6,973 nt of DNA from a bacterium (GTDB lineage: Bacteria > Patescibacteriota > Patescibacteriia > 2-12-FULL-60-25): positions 1 through 6,973 of the forward strand of contig JANLIO010000054.1 in NCBI GenBank assembly GCA_024654265.1, given 5' to 3'. Positions within the stretch are counted from its first letter, which is position 1; every line of letters begins with the position of its first letter. Shown here piece by piece: positions 1 to 5,996 of this stretch. The position numbers were made by a program, and so were the translations under genes. Under the pieces are notes generated by a model, which was not told where the DNA came from, ran no database searches, and was given only the letters and a program-made list of their open reading frames with translations.

Positions 1-98
1 CGTCATTCCGACCGAGGAGGTTTTGCGACGAGTGGAGGAATCCCTTTTCAGATGAATGTTTTATCTTAAGAGGGATCCCGAATGCTTTCGGGATGACA
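1..98. repeat. MITE/REP-like palindromic repeat, divergent copy A
   Basis: The unit starts CGTCATTCCG and ends CGGGATGACA; these ends are imperfect inverted repeats of each other (8 of 10 positions). Inside it, AATCCCTTTT near 40-49 faces AAGAGGGATC at 68-77. The right end is a perfect hairpin: ATCCCGAA (75-82), loop TGCT, TTCGGGAT (87-94). The end sequence GGATGACA is shared with the repeats further right, so this is probably a diverged relative. The left end may be cut by the window edge. No coding function is evident. Confidence 0.55.
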
Positions 99-147
99 GA
101 ATAAGTAGTCGAGCTGACGGAAGGAATGGATCTAATGAAGAAGTCTA

Positions 148-185
148 TTTGATCCTGGATCCCCGGGTTAAACCCGAGGATGACA
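148..185 (+). repeat. Dispersed palindromic repeat, copy B
   Basis: The copy starts TTTGATCCTGGATCC and ends GAGGATGACA. Its core is a near-palindrome, ATCC-C-CGGGT / ACCCG-A-GGAT, with one C/A mismatch around a short TAA loop. It is nearly identical to the copies at 321-358 and 398-435 and matches the inverted copy at 256-290. Translation through it gives DPRVKPEDD-like peptides, a pattern I associate with spurious ORFs over such repeats, so the open frame at 56-307 is not treated as a gene. Confidence 0.8.
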
Positions 186-219
186 GATATATTTCAAATT
201 CCTTTCTGAGACTGAGAAA

Positions 220-240
220 ATCGGATGTCCGACATCCGAT
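220..240. repeat. 21-bp perfect palindrome
   Basis: ATCGGATGTC (220-229) and GACATCCGAT (231-240) are exact reverse complements around a single central C. It lies between repeat copies B and C but shares no core sequence with them. It could be an operator for a dimeric regulator, a second small repeat family, or a cruciform-forming site. The sequence does not decide between these. Confidence 0.6.
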
Positions 241-255
241 AAAGCTAGATTATTC

Positions 256-290
256 TGTCATCCCCGTGAAAACGGGGATCCAGGATCAAA
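256..290 (-). repeat. Dispersed palindromic repeat, inverted copy C
   Basis: This copy is in the opposite orientation: TGTCATCCCCG at the left and GGATCCAGGATCAAA at the right. Its core is a perfect hairpin, ATCCCCGT (260-267), loop GAAA, ACGGGGAT (272-279). It differs from the other copies mainly in the core, where both arms have changed together so that pairing is kept. Together with copy D it makes an inverted pair of about 103 bp (256-358) with matching TGTCATCC/GGATGACA ends, as in a MITE. Confidence 0.8.
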
Positions 291-320
291 GAGTAGTTCC
301 TATTTAGATAAAGCACGCCG

Positions 321-358
321 TTTGATTCTGGATCCCCGGGTTAAACCCGAGGATGACA
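321..358 (+). repeat. Dispersed palindromic repeat, copy D
   Basis: The copy runs from TTTGATTCTGGATCC to GAGGATGACA and has the same CGGGT-TAA-ACCCG core as copies B and E, with one T for C change in the left flank. It is the right-hand partner of inverted copy C, with about 30 bp between them. An A+T-rich TATATTCTAAATTTC tail follows it, similar to the tails after copies B and E. Confidence 0.8.
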
Positions 359-361
359 GAT

Positions 362-390
362 ATATTCTAAATTTCAAATTCCAAATTTCA
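362..390. repeat. A+T-rich AAATTCC/AAATTTC short repeat
   Basis: The stretch reads as alternating ATTCTAAATTTC and AAATTCCAAATTTC units directly after repeat copy D. A very similar run lies at 5685-5723, upstream of rpmG. It is low-complexity sequence, possibly a spreading intergenic repeat. No function is assigned. Confidence 0.4.
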
Positions 391-397
391 CACCCCC

Positions 398-435
398 TTT
401 GATCCTGGGTCCCCGGGTTAAACCCGAGGATGACA
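398..435 (+). repeat. Dispersed palindromic repeat, copy E
   Basis: The copy runs from TTTGATCCTGGGTCC to GAGGATGACA with the usual CGGGT-TAA-ACCCG core and one G for A difference in the left flank. It is the repeat nearest to frr. Its last six bases, ATGACA, are spaced like a -35 box relative to a CATAAT at 453-458. Confidence 0.8.
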
Positions 436-458
436 AATGTATTCTAAATTTTCATAAT
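430..458 (+). promoter_or_regulatory. Candidate frr operon promoter with repeat-derived -35
   Basis: The -35 is ATGACA (430-435, five of six consensus bases), the spacer is 17 bp, and the -10 is CATAAT (453-458, five of six). Transcription would start near 465, giving a leader of roughly 45 nt that contains the AGGGA ribosome-binding sequence at 493-497. This fits better than the second candidate, which would leave almost no leader. Prediction only. Confidence 0.4.
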
Positions 459-462
459 CTCA

Positions 463-491
463 TTGACTCCCGTAAAGGGAAATGCCATGAT
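463..491 (+). promoter_or_regulatory. Second candidate frr promoter, extended -10
   Basis: The -35 is TTGACT (463-468), the spacer is 17 bp, and the -10 is CATGAT (486-491), preceded by a TGC that fits an extended -10. The start site would fall near 498, leaving only about 6-12 nt before frr and losing the AGGGA element, so the mRNA would be nearly leaderless. It is an alternative to the promoter just upstream. Confidence 0.3.
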
Positions 492-509
492 TAGGGAAAG
501 AAATTGACT

Positions 510-1064
510 ATGGCAAACCCGATTGATCACGCAAAACCAGACTTTGATTCCGCGATAGACCACTTGAATAAAGAACTCAGAACAATTCGATCAGGACGAG
601 CAAATTCCGCGGTTGTCGAGGGAATTATGGTTGAAGCATATGATTCTTTAATGGATTTAAAGAGTGTCGCTTCCATTAGTACACCGGATGCACGCACGAT
701 CCAGATTGAACCGTGGGATTCGAATTTAATAAAGCCAATTGAAAAAGCACTGCAGACATCGAGCATTGGATTAAATCCAAACGTTGCCGGAACAACGATT
801 CGTCTTGTGATGCCTCCGATGACAGAGGAGAATCGAAAAGAATTGGTGAAAATTATTCATCAAAAAATTGAAGAAGCTCGTATTCGTATTCGAAATGTTC
901 GTGAAGAGGTGCGTGAAAATATTCAAGCGGAAGAACGTGCAAAGACGATTTCAGAAGACGATCGGTACAACCTTCAGGAAAAATTGGATGATCTTGTCGG
1001 AGAATATAATAAGAGGGCTGATGCATTCGGGAAGGAAAAGGAAACAGATATTATGAGCATATGA
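510..1064 (+). CDS. frr: Ribosome recycling factor
   Basis: RRF acts in the cytoplasm with EF-G to split the post-termination ribosome and free it from mRNA. The 184-aa product matches the usual length of about 185. Family signatures seen are SGRA (28-31) at the end of the first helix, GLNPN (87-91) and PPMTEENRKEL (102-112) around the second hinge, RIRNVR (126-131) and ISEDD (147-151). Residues about 31-104 form the small beta domain; the flanking parts form the three-helix bundle. The start is uncertain: ATG at 510 is 12 nt from AGGGA (493-497), while an in-frame TTG at 504 has the better 6-nt spacing and adds two residues. The stop overlaps the glyQS start by 4 bp (ATGA), so frr leads a coupled operon. 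Identification is secure. Confidence 0.96.
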   Translation: MANPIDHAKPDFDSAIDHLNKELRTIRSGRANSAVVEGIMVEAYDSLMDLKSVASISTPDARTIQIEPWDSNLIKPIEKALQTSSIGLNPNVAGTTIRLVMPPMTEENRKELVKIIHQKIEEARIRIRNVREEVRENIQAEERAKTISEDDRYNLQEKLDDLVGEYNKRADAFGKEKETDIMSI

Positions 1065-2425
1065 GTATGAGCGACGATGAACAGCGAATGCAAAATCTCG
1101 TGTCGCTCGCAAAGCGGCGCGGTTTTATTTTTCCCGGATCAGAAATATACGGAGGATACGCGAACACGTGGGATTACGGTCCGTATGGTGTTCAGTTACG
1201 CAAAAATATTCGGGATGCGTGGTGGCAACGTTTTGTCACAGGCCGATTGGATGTCGTTGGAGTTGAAACGCCGGTGATTATGAGCCCAAAGGTTTGGGAG
1301 GCATCCGGCCATGTTGGTGGATTTAGCGATCCGATGGTGGATTGCAAAAAATGTAAAAATCGATTTCGCGCAGACCATCTTCTCGAGGAAAATGGTGGAG
1401 CTATGCCAACGGCGTGTCCAGAATGTCGAGGTGAATTAACGGAAGTTCGTCAATTTAATCTCATGTTCAAAACAAACGTTGGTCCAATGGATGACGATTT
1501 AGCGAGCGCGTATCTTCGACCGGAAACTGCGCAAGGCATGTTTACCGCTTGGAAAAACGTACGCGATGCCATGCGTGTTCGTTTGCCGTATGGAATCGCA
1601 CAGATTGGAAAAGCGTTTCGGAATGAGATTACAACGGGGAATTTTATCTTTCGCACGCGTGAGTTTGAGCAAATGGAAATTGAATATTTTGTGCATCCGG
1701 ATCACGCCGATGAAGCGTTTGAAATGTGGCTTCTTGAAATGAAAAGTTGGGTACGCGACGTGTTGAAACTCCCTGAGGAAAGTGTTGTGTACCAAGAGAT
1801 TGGGGAGGGGGATCGTGCGCACTATTCATCTCGTACGATTGATGTTGAGTATAAATACCCGTTTGGTCAAAAGGAGTTGTATGGATTGGCGAATCGGAGC
1901 GATTACGATCTTAAAAAACATCAGGAGGTGAGTGGTGAAGATTTAACGTGGCGCGATCCGCATACGGGTGAAAAAGTTCTTCCATATGTGATTGAGCCGA
2001 CGTGGGGATTGGATCGTACCGTTCTCGCTGTCTTGCTTGCGCATATGGATGAAGATGCTGCGCCGACCTCGGAAAAAGATAAAACAGAATCGCGCGTTGT
2101 TTTGCGACTTCCAAAAAATCTTGCGCCGGTTAAAGTCGCGGTTTTTCCATTGCAAAAGAAAGAAGATCTCCAAACAAAAGCAAAGGAATTAATTTCCGCA
2201 CTTCAAGCGTATGGGATGGCGGTTGAGTATGACGAATCCGGATCTATCGGTAAGCGATATCGTCGTCAGGATGAAATCGGGACACCGTGGTGCGTGACAT
2301 TGGATATGGACTCGATTGAAGATGGATCGGCAACGATTCGTGATCGAGATACGCTTGAGCAAGAACGTGTGGTTATTTCTGATATTCCAAAAACTCTTTT
2401 TGAACAATTACACTCAAATTCATGA
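1061..2425 (+). CDS. glyQS: Glycyl-tRNA synthetase, single-chain dimeric type
   Basis: This class II aminoacyl-tRNA synthetase charges tRNA-Gly with glycine using ATP. At 454 aa it is the single-chain (alpha2) form, not the separate alpha and beta subunits of E. coli. Signatures in order are GFIFPGSEIYGG near the N-terminus (21-32), a zinc knuckle CxxC (C95, C98) paired with CxxC (C119, C122), LRPETAQG (152-159), motif 2 FRNEI with downstream FRTREFEQME (186-206), the glycine-pocket region, and motif 3 GLDRT (316-320) with its conserved Arg319. Residues from about 350 on form the anticodon-binding domain, including DESGSIGKRYRRQDEIGTPW. It overlaps frr by 4 bp at its start and the M16 gene by 4 bp at its end, which suggests translational coupling. 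A second ATG six bases downstream is a possible alternative start. The gene is also called glyS. Confidence 0.97.
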   Translation: MSMSDDEQRMQNLVSLAKRRGFIFPGSEIYGGYANTWDYGPYGVQLRKNIRDAWWQRFVTGRLDVVGVETPVIMSPKVWEASGHVGGFSDPMVDCKKCKNRFRADHLLEENGGAMPTACPECRGELTEVRQFNLMFKTNVGPMDDDLASAYLRPETAQGMFTAWKNVRDAMRVRLPYGIAQIGKAFRNEITTGNFIFRTREFEQMEIEYFVHPDHADEAFEMWLLEMKSWVRDVLKLPEESVVYQEIGEGDRAHYSSRTIDVEYKYPFGQKELYGLANRSDYDLKKHQEVSGEDLTWRDPHTGEKVLPYVIEPTWGLDRTVLAVLLAHMDEDAAPTSEKDKTESRVVLRLPKNLAPVKVAVFPLQKKEDLQTKAKELISALQAYGMAVEYDESGSIGKRYRRQDEIGTPWCVTLDMDSIEDGSATIRDRDTLEQERVVISDIPKTLFEQLHSNS

Positions 2426-3708
2426 CAACACCCAAACCAAAGAAATTAAAAAATGGCATGACACTCATCACCGTGCCACAAAAAGGCGCGACATCATGTA
2501 CGATTTTTGTCATGGTTCGTGTGGGCTCACGCTATGAGACACAGGAGATTAATGGTGCTTCTCATTTTGTTGAGCATTTGATGTTTAAGGGAACGAAGCG
2601 ACGACCAAATACGCAGATTTTAACGCAAACACTTGATCGATACGGCGCAGAATATAATGCGTTTACCGGAAAAGATGTGACAGCGTATTACGTAAAAATT
2701 GAGGCAAAGCAGACGTCGCTCGCTTTGGATCTTTTGCATGATATGGTTTTTCATTCGCTGTATAAACCGAAAGAGATCGACAAAGAGCGTGGCGTGATTC
2801 TCGAGGAAATCAACATGTATGAGGATAACCCGCTCATGCATCTTGATGATTTGTTGGAAGAGGCATTGTTTCCAAAATCAACATTGGGATGGAATATTGC
2901 CGGACCACGCGAAGTGATCCGGAAGATTACTCCTGAACAGCTTGTTGCATATCGAGATGCGTATTATGTTCCGGAACGTATTTCTATTGTTCTCGCGGGG
3001 AAAATTCCGGTTGGGATTGAGAAGCAGATTGAAAATTCATTTGGGAAAGAGAAACAGAAAAAAGAAGGTTCGGATCTTTCCTTCGCTTCTTTTTGTCCGC
3101 CGAAAAAAATGGAGACACCCGTCATTGTCCAGAGCAAAGAGACGGAGCAGGTTCAGCTCGGAATTGCATTTCACGCGCTTTCGATTTCTGATAAAGATGC
3201 GCCGACTGCAAAACTTCTTGCAAATATTTTAGGTGGTGGAATGTCATCACGACTCTTCTCCGAAATTCGAGAGAAACGAGGATTGTGTTACACCATTCGC
3301 GCCGGGCATGAGGCACTGGAAGATGTCGGTATTTTTTCTATCACAGCCGGATTAGATAAAACGAGAATTGAATCTGCTACAAAGGCAATCATGAACGAGC
3401 TGAAAAAGATTTCCGAAAAGGTTGTTTCAAAGGATGAGCTTCAGAGCGCGAAAGATAATCTTCGTGGTCGAACAATGCTTGCGTTTGAAGATTCCGCGGT
3501 GCAAGCACAGTGGTTTGCTCGCCAGTGGACCTTTCAAAAAGAACTTCAAACACCGGATGAGTTAATGAAAAAGATCGATCGTGTCAAAGGATCTGAGATT
3601 AAAGCACTTGCAAAACGACTTTTTGATCCGGCGCATATGGCGGTTGCCGCAATTGGTCCAATTGCAAATACAAAGGCACTTGCACGTCATTTCACCTTTC
3701 CTTCTTGA
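2422..3708 (+). CDS. M16 family zinc peptidase (pitrilysin / MPP-like)
   Basis: This is a metallopeptidase of the inverzincin family, which degrades or processes short or unfolded peptides. The inverted zinc motif HxxEH is seen as H48-F-V-E51-H52, with the third ligand in LEEI (E128 or E129), about 75 residues later as the family requires. The first M16 domain covers about residues 8-165. The second, zinc-free domain follows, with the GGGMSSRLFSEIREKRGL signature at about 271-288 and the Arg/Tyr pair (R286, Y290) that helps bind substrate. At 428 aa it is the short bacterial M16B type, which works as a dimer. No signal peptide is evident, so a cytoplasmic location is inferred. It is the last gene of the frr-glyQS-M16 set, starting inside the glyQS stop (ATGA). 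The substrate cannot be told from sequence. Confidence 0.95.
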   Translation: MTTPKPKKLKNGMTLITVPQKGATSCTIFVMVRVGSRYETQEINGASHFVEHLMFKGTKRRPNTQILTQTLDRYGAEYNAFTGKDVTAYYVKIEAKQTSLALDLLHDMVFHSLYKPKEIDKERGVILEEINMYEDNPLMHLDDLLEEALFPKSTLGWNIAGPREVIRKITPEQLVAYRDAYYVPERISIVLAGKIPVGIEKQIENSFGKEKQKKEGSDLSFASFCPPKKMETPVIVQSKETEQVQLGIAFHALSISDKDAPTAKLLANILGGGMSSRLFSEIREKRGLCYTIRAGHEALEDVGIFSITAGLDKTRIESATKAIMNELKKISEKVVSKDELQSAKDNLRGRTMLAFEDSAVQAQWFARQWTFQKELQTPDELMKKIDRVKGSEIKALAKRLFDPAHMAVAAIGPIANTKALARHFTFPS

Positions 3709-3732
3709 AACGACTTGTAAAACCCGTAGGAT
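3705..3732 (+). promoter_or_regulatory. Weak candidate tpiA promoter
   Basis: TTGAAA (3705-3710), overlapping the M16 stop, is followed after 16 bp by TAGGAT (3727-3732), matching five and four of six consensus bases. The only gap before tpiA is 60 bp and no terminator is visible, so read-through from the upstream operon is equally possible. Confidence 0.25.
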
Positions 3733-3768
3733 TGTGTAAGGTATTGGGCAAAGAAGACATATCAGAAT

Positions 3769-4527
3769 ATGGAAAAAAAGCTCATTATTGCGAACTGGAA
3801 AATGCATTATGGCCCGATAAAGGCCGGTGCGTGGATTCGTGCATTCCGACGGGAACGGCTTCCAAAGGATTTAGACGTTGCCGTTGCTCCGCCATTCATT
3901 TCATTGGCGTCAGTGCGTGCGTCGCTTGGTCGTGCATCGATCCCAGCGTTAGCGTCACAGGACGTGTACTGGGAGATGGAAGGGAAGTTCACAGGAGAAG
4001 TTTCTCCGCCAATGCTTGAAGAGCTTGGGATCCAATATTGTCTTGTTGGTCACAGCGAACGCCGAAAACATTTCGGAGAAACAAATGAGACCGCTCGTAA
4101 AAAAGCAATCGCATTACAAGCTGTTGGGATCTCACCTGTTCTCTGTGTTGGTGAAACGGTTGTTGAGCGACGCGACGGAAACGCATTAAAGACTGTTCGC
4201 GCTCAGGTTCGTGCCGGGATTAAAGGAGTGAAACCAGATGGAAAGGCTCCGCTTCACATCGCCTATGAACCTGTGTGGGCAATCGGTTCTGGGCGAGCAT
4301 GTTCACCGCACGATATCCGTGAAATGCACGAAGCCATTCGGGGAATCTTACGAAAAGCATATGGCGCAAAAGCCTCTGACGTTCGTGTCTTGTATGGAGG
4401 TTCGGTTGATGAACATAATATTCTTGAGTACATGACAACAAGCGGAATTGACGGTGCTCTTGTTGGAACAGCATCTTTGGATCCGGCAGCGTTTGGTCGC
4501 CTTTGTCGGGCGTCAATCGTGACGTAA
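3769..4527 (+). CDS. tpiA: Triosephosphate isomerase
   Basis: The enzyme interconverts dihydroxyacetone phosphate and glyceraldehyde 3-phosphate in glycolysis and gluconeogenesis, in the cytoplasm. The 252-aa product is the usual length for this TIM barrel. All catalytic residues are visible: N9 and K11 in IIANWKM, H95 in VGHSERR, and E167 in AYEPVWAIGSG. The phosphate-gripping loop 6 is PVWAIGSGRACSP, with a slightly unusual GSGRAC in place of the common GTGK(T/V)A. YGGSV (209-213) and GALVGTASL (229-237) close the phosphate site. No strong Shine-Dalgarno precedes the ATG, but conservation from residue 5 supports this start. It sits alone between the M16 gene and the TPR gene, not in a visible glycolytic operon. 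Confidence 0.97.
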   Translation: MEKKLIIANWKMHYGPIKAGAWIRAFRRERLPKDLDVAVAPPFISLASVRASLGRASIPALASQDVYWEMEGKFTGEVSPPMLEELGIQYCLVGHSERRKHFGETNETARKKAIALQAVGISPVLCVGETVVERRDGNALKTVRAQVRAGIKGVKPDGKAPLHIAYEPVWAIGSGRACSPHDIREMHEAIRGILRKAYGAKASDVRVLYGGSVDEHNILEYMTTSGIDGALVGTASLDPAAFGRLCRASIVT

Positions 4528-4534
4528 GAACAAT

Positions 4535-4559
4535 GGATAACGCGTTTAACTCGTTATCC
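4535..4559 (+). terminator. Hairpin after tpiA, no U-tract
   Basis: GGATAACG (4535-4542) and CGTTATCC (4552-4559) are a perfect 8-bp inverted repeat around a 9-nt loop, starting 7 bases after the tpiA stop. No T-run follows, so it is not a standard intrinsic terminator. It may stabilise the tpiA mRNA end, partly attenuate transcription into the TPR gene, or act as an operator. Confidence 0.4.
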
Positions 4560-4581
4560 GTAAAATCGAGAACTTCAATTT

Positions 4582-5469
4582 ATGTTATTTTGGATCATTG
4601 GAGGCATTGGGGTCGTCGCATTCGTCCTGCTTTTTGTTATTATTTTTCGTCATTGGAAAGAGATTCGACTTCTTGATCCGGGATCCATTCAAGATGAGCA
4701 AGTCCGAAAAAAACAAAAACAGATTTTAGAGAATCGTTTTGAACGAGTGAAGACGAGTACGATCCATCCGATCCGTTCTGTTTTTCTTAAAATTATTCTC
4801 GTTATCAAAAAAACATTTCATGCGGGATATATCAAATTGATTCGCATTGATCGTTTGTATAAACAGGCAAAGTCACCGTTTGCGAACATGGGTCCTTCAG
4901 ATGAAGACCGTATGAAAGCACTCCTTGATGAAGCGCGCTCGTTGACACGTAATGAAAAGTGGGGGGACGCAGAGCGACGTTTTTTGGAAGTGCTAACTAT
5001 TGATCAACGAAGTGCAGATGCGTATAAAGGATTAGCAGGATTGTATCTCAAACAAAAAATGTATAGTCAGGCAAAGGAAACGTACGAGTTTTTACGAAAG
5101 GGTGGAAATGCGGATGATGTTGTATTTGCCGGACTTGCAGAGATTGCAGAGAACGAAGGGAATGAAAAGCGTGCTGAGGAAATGTTGAATAAGGCGTTAG
5201 AAATGCGTCCGAAACTTGCACATCGCCATGCAGAACTCGCATCTTTCTTACTTCGAAAGAAGCGACCTGCGGAGGCATGGGGATCGATAGAAGAGGCTGT
5301 AAAACTCGAGCCGGGATCTGTTCGATTTTTAGAGCAGTCGCTTGAAATTGCGATTCAGAATGAGGATGTGGCTCATGCTCAAAAGAAGTACGATGCTCTA
5401 CGATTCCTTCAGAAAGACCGAAAGGCACTGCAAATTTGGAAAGATCGTCTTGAGGCACTAAAGAGATAG
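4582..5469 (+). CDS. Membrane-anchored TPR repeat protein
   Basis: The 295-aa protein starts with one hydrophobic helix (about 2-22, FWIIGGIGVVAFVLLFVII) followed by a basic stretch (RHWKEIR). This fits a single N-terminal membrane anchor with most of the chain on one side. Residues 35-105 are charged and probably helical, and from about 111 to 280 there are roughly five tetratricopeptide repeats. The clearest is A-x-x-x-Y-K-G-L-A-x-L-Y-L-K-Q-K-x-Y-x-Q-A-K (about 146-165); others centre on GLAEIAENEGNEKRAEEML, HAELASFLLRKKRPAEAW and the final YDALRFLQKD region. TPR arrays bind other proteins, so a scaffold or assembly role at the membrane is likely, but no specific function can be assigned. 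It starts 54 bp after tpiA and could be co-transcribed with it. The Shine-Dalgarno is poor. Confidence 0.85.
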   Translation: MLFWIIGGIGVVAFVLLFVIIFRHWKEIRLLDPGSIQDEQVRKKQKQILENRFERVKTSTIHPIRSVFLKIILVIKKTFHAGYIKLIRIDRLYKQAKSPFANMGPSDEDRMKALLDEARSLTRNEKWGDAERRFLEVLTIDQRSADAYKGLAGLYLKQKMYSQAKETYEFLRKGGNADDVVFAGLAEIAENEGNEKRAEEMLNKALEMRPKLAHRHAELASFLLRKKRPAEAWGSIEEAVKLEPGSVRFLEQSLEIAIQNEDVAHAQKKYDALRFLQKDRKALQIWKDRLEALKR

Positions 5470-5474
5470 ACGTT

Positions 5475-5503
5475 TTGACAGAAGAACGAAAAAAAGCTAC
5501 TCT
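5475..5503 (+). promoter_or_regulatory. Candidate promoter of tRNA-Thr(TGT)
   Basis: A perfect -35 TTGACA (5475-5480) is followed after 17 bp by TACTCT (5498-5503), a weak -10 that keeps the important first TA and last T. Transcription would start near 5510, about 43 nt before the tRNA. The 83-bp gap after the TPR gene holds nothing else that I can recognise. Confidence 0.45.
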
Positions 5504-5552
5504 TTTCGCGCTCATTCGTGATTGACCGTTCCTTGAGACTCTCTTATTCCAT

Positions 5553-5627
5553 GCCAGCGTAGCTCAGTGGTAGAGCAACTGTTTTGTAAACAGTAGGTCA
5601 TCGGTTCGAATCCGATCGCTGGCTCCA
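5553..5627 (+). tRNA. tRNA-Thr (anticodon TGT)
   Basis: The full cloverleaf is seen: acceptor GCCAGCG/CGCTGGC (5553-5559 with 5617-5623), D stem GCTC/GAGC, anticodon stem ACTGT/ACAGT around loop TTTGTAA (5583-5589) with anticodon TGT at 5585-5587, variable loop AGGTC, and T arm ATCGG-TTCGAAT-CCGAT. The discriminator is T5624 and CCA is encoded (5625-5627). It reads threonine codons ACA and, by wobble, ACG. It lies just upstream of rpmG, a common bacterial arrangement. Confidence 0.97.
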
Positions 5628-5661
5628 TCGTATTTTAATCCACACCTGACGCGCAATACGA
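5628..5661 (+). repeat. Inverted repeat abutting the tRNA-Thr(TGT) CCA end
   Basis: TCGTATT (5628-5634) and AATACGA (5655-5661) are a perfect 7-bp inverted repeat with a 20-nt loop, starting at the first base after the encoded CCA. It could guide 3' processing or stabilise the trailer. No U-tract follows, so termination is unlikely. A comparable repeat follows the second tRNA-Thr. Confidence 0.45.
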
Positions 5662-5684
5662 AATTGATCGAAAAAAGAATATCT

Positions 5685-5723
5685 CTATTCCAAATTCTAA
5701 ATTCCAAATTCTTTATTCCAAAA
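5685..5723. repeat. A+T-rich AAATTC short repeat upstream of rpmG
   Basis: The stretch repeats ATTCCAAATTC about three times (ATTCCAAATTC, TAAATTCCAAATTC, TTTATTCCAAA) and resembles the run at 362-390. It fills the rpmG leader up to 5 bp before the ATG and leaves no Shine-Dalgarno sequence there. It could be a leader element or simply a low-complexity repeat. Confidence 0.45.
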
Positions 5724-5727
5724 CACT

Positions 5728-5883
5728 ATGTCCCAAGAAACATTGATCAAGCTCGCATGTACAGATTGTAAGCATGTGAATTACCATTCAACGAAGAATA
5801 AAAAGACGATTAAAGAACGTCTTGAACTTCAGAAGTTTTGTAAATTCTGCAAAGGACGCACAGCGCACAAGGAGACGAAGTAA
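5728..5883 (+). CDS. rpmG: 50S ribosomal protein L33
   Basis: L33 is a small protein of the large ribosomal subunit near the E site. This 51-aa ORF has the normal family length. It carries the four-cysteine zinc ribbon of the C+ type, C11-x-x-C14 and C38-x-x-C41, with the typical IKLACTDCK start, the central Y19 with NYHSTKNKK, and the C-terminal KFCKFCKGRTAHKETK segment. The ATG is preceded by an A+T-rich leader without a Shine-Dalgarno sequence. The tRNA-Thr gene ends 100 bp upstream. In many bacteria secE and nusG follow rpmG; here a LAGLIDADG-like gene follows instead. Confidence 0.95.
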   Translation: MSQETLIKLACTDCKHVNYHSTKNKKTIKERLELQKFCKFCKGRTAHKETK

Positions 5884-5924
5884 TTGAGGTATTTAGTATA
5901 GCTCTAGACATATAAGGAACAGCG

Positions 5925-5996
5925 ATGCCATACAGGATGCTTTTGATATCATTTATTTATGATTTCAAGAGATGCATTAATAAAATTGTATCTTGA
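5925..5996 (+). CDS. Possible 23-aa leader peptide with strong RBS
   Basis: ATG at 5925 is preceded 6 nt upstream by AAGGA (5914-5918), the best Shine-Dalgarno arrangement seen around this gene pair. The frame encodes 23 residues (MPYRMLLISF then IYDFKRCINKIVS) and ends at TGA 5994-5996, overlapping the first 38 bp of the next gene in another frame. The next gene's own ATG has no Shine-Dalgarno. This could be a leader peptide that couples translation, or a chance ORF. There is no homology evidence. Confidence 0.25.
   Translation: MPYRMLLISFIYDFKRCINKIVS

Noticed and set aside
56..307. 83-aa open frame across the repeat region
   Set aside because: Its peptide is repeat-derived (DPRVKPEDD, VIPVKTGIQ), a familiar spurious translation of such palindromic repeats; it has no domain and no ribosome-binding site.
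148..435. Possible CRISPR array
   Set aside because: Units are few, irregularly spaced (about 30 to 75 bp apart), partly inverted and internally diverged, and no cas genes are present.
510..3708. Recoded UGA (code 25) lineage
   Set aside because: frr, glyQS and the M16 gene all end at UGA at the expected family lengths, so UGA is a stop here.
5048..5515. 155-aa open frame on the minus strand
   Set aside because: It lies opposite the TPR gene, has no recognisable motif, and the + strand frame has clear TPR and membrane-anchor signals.
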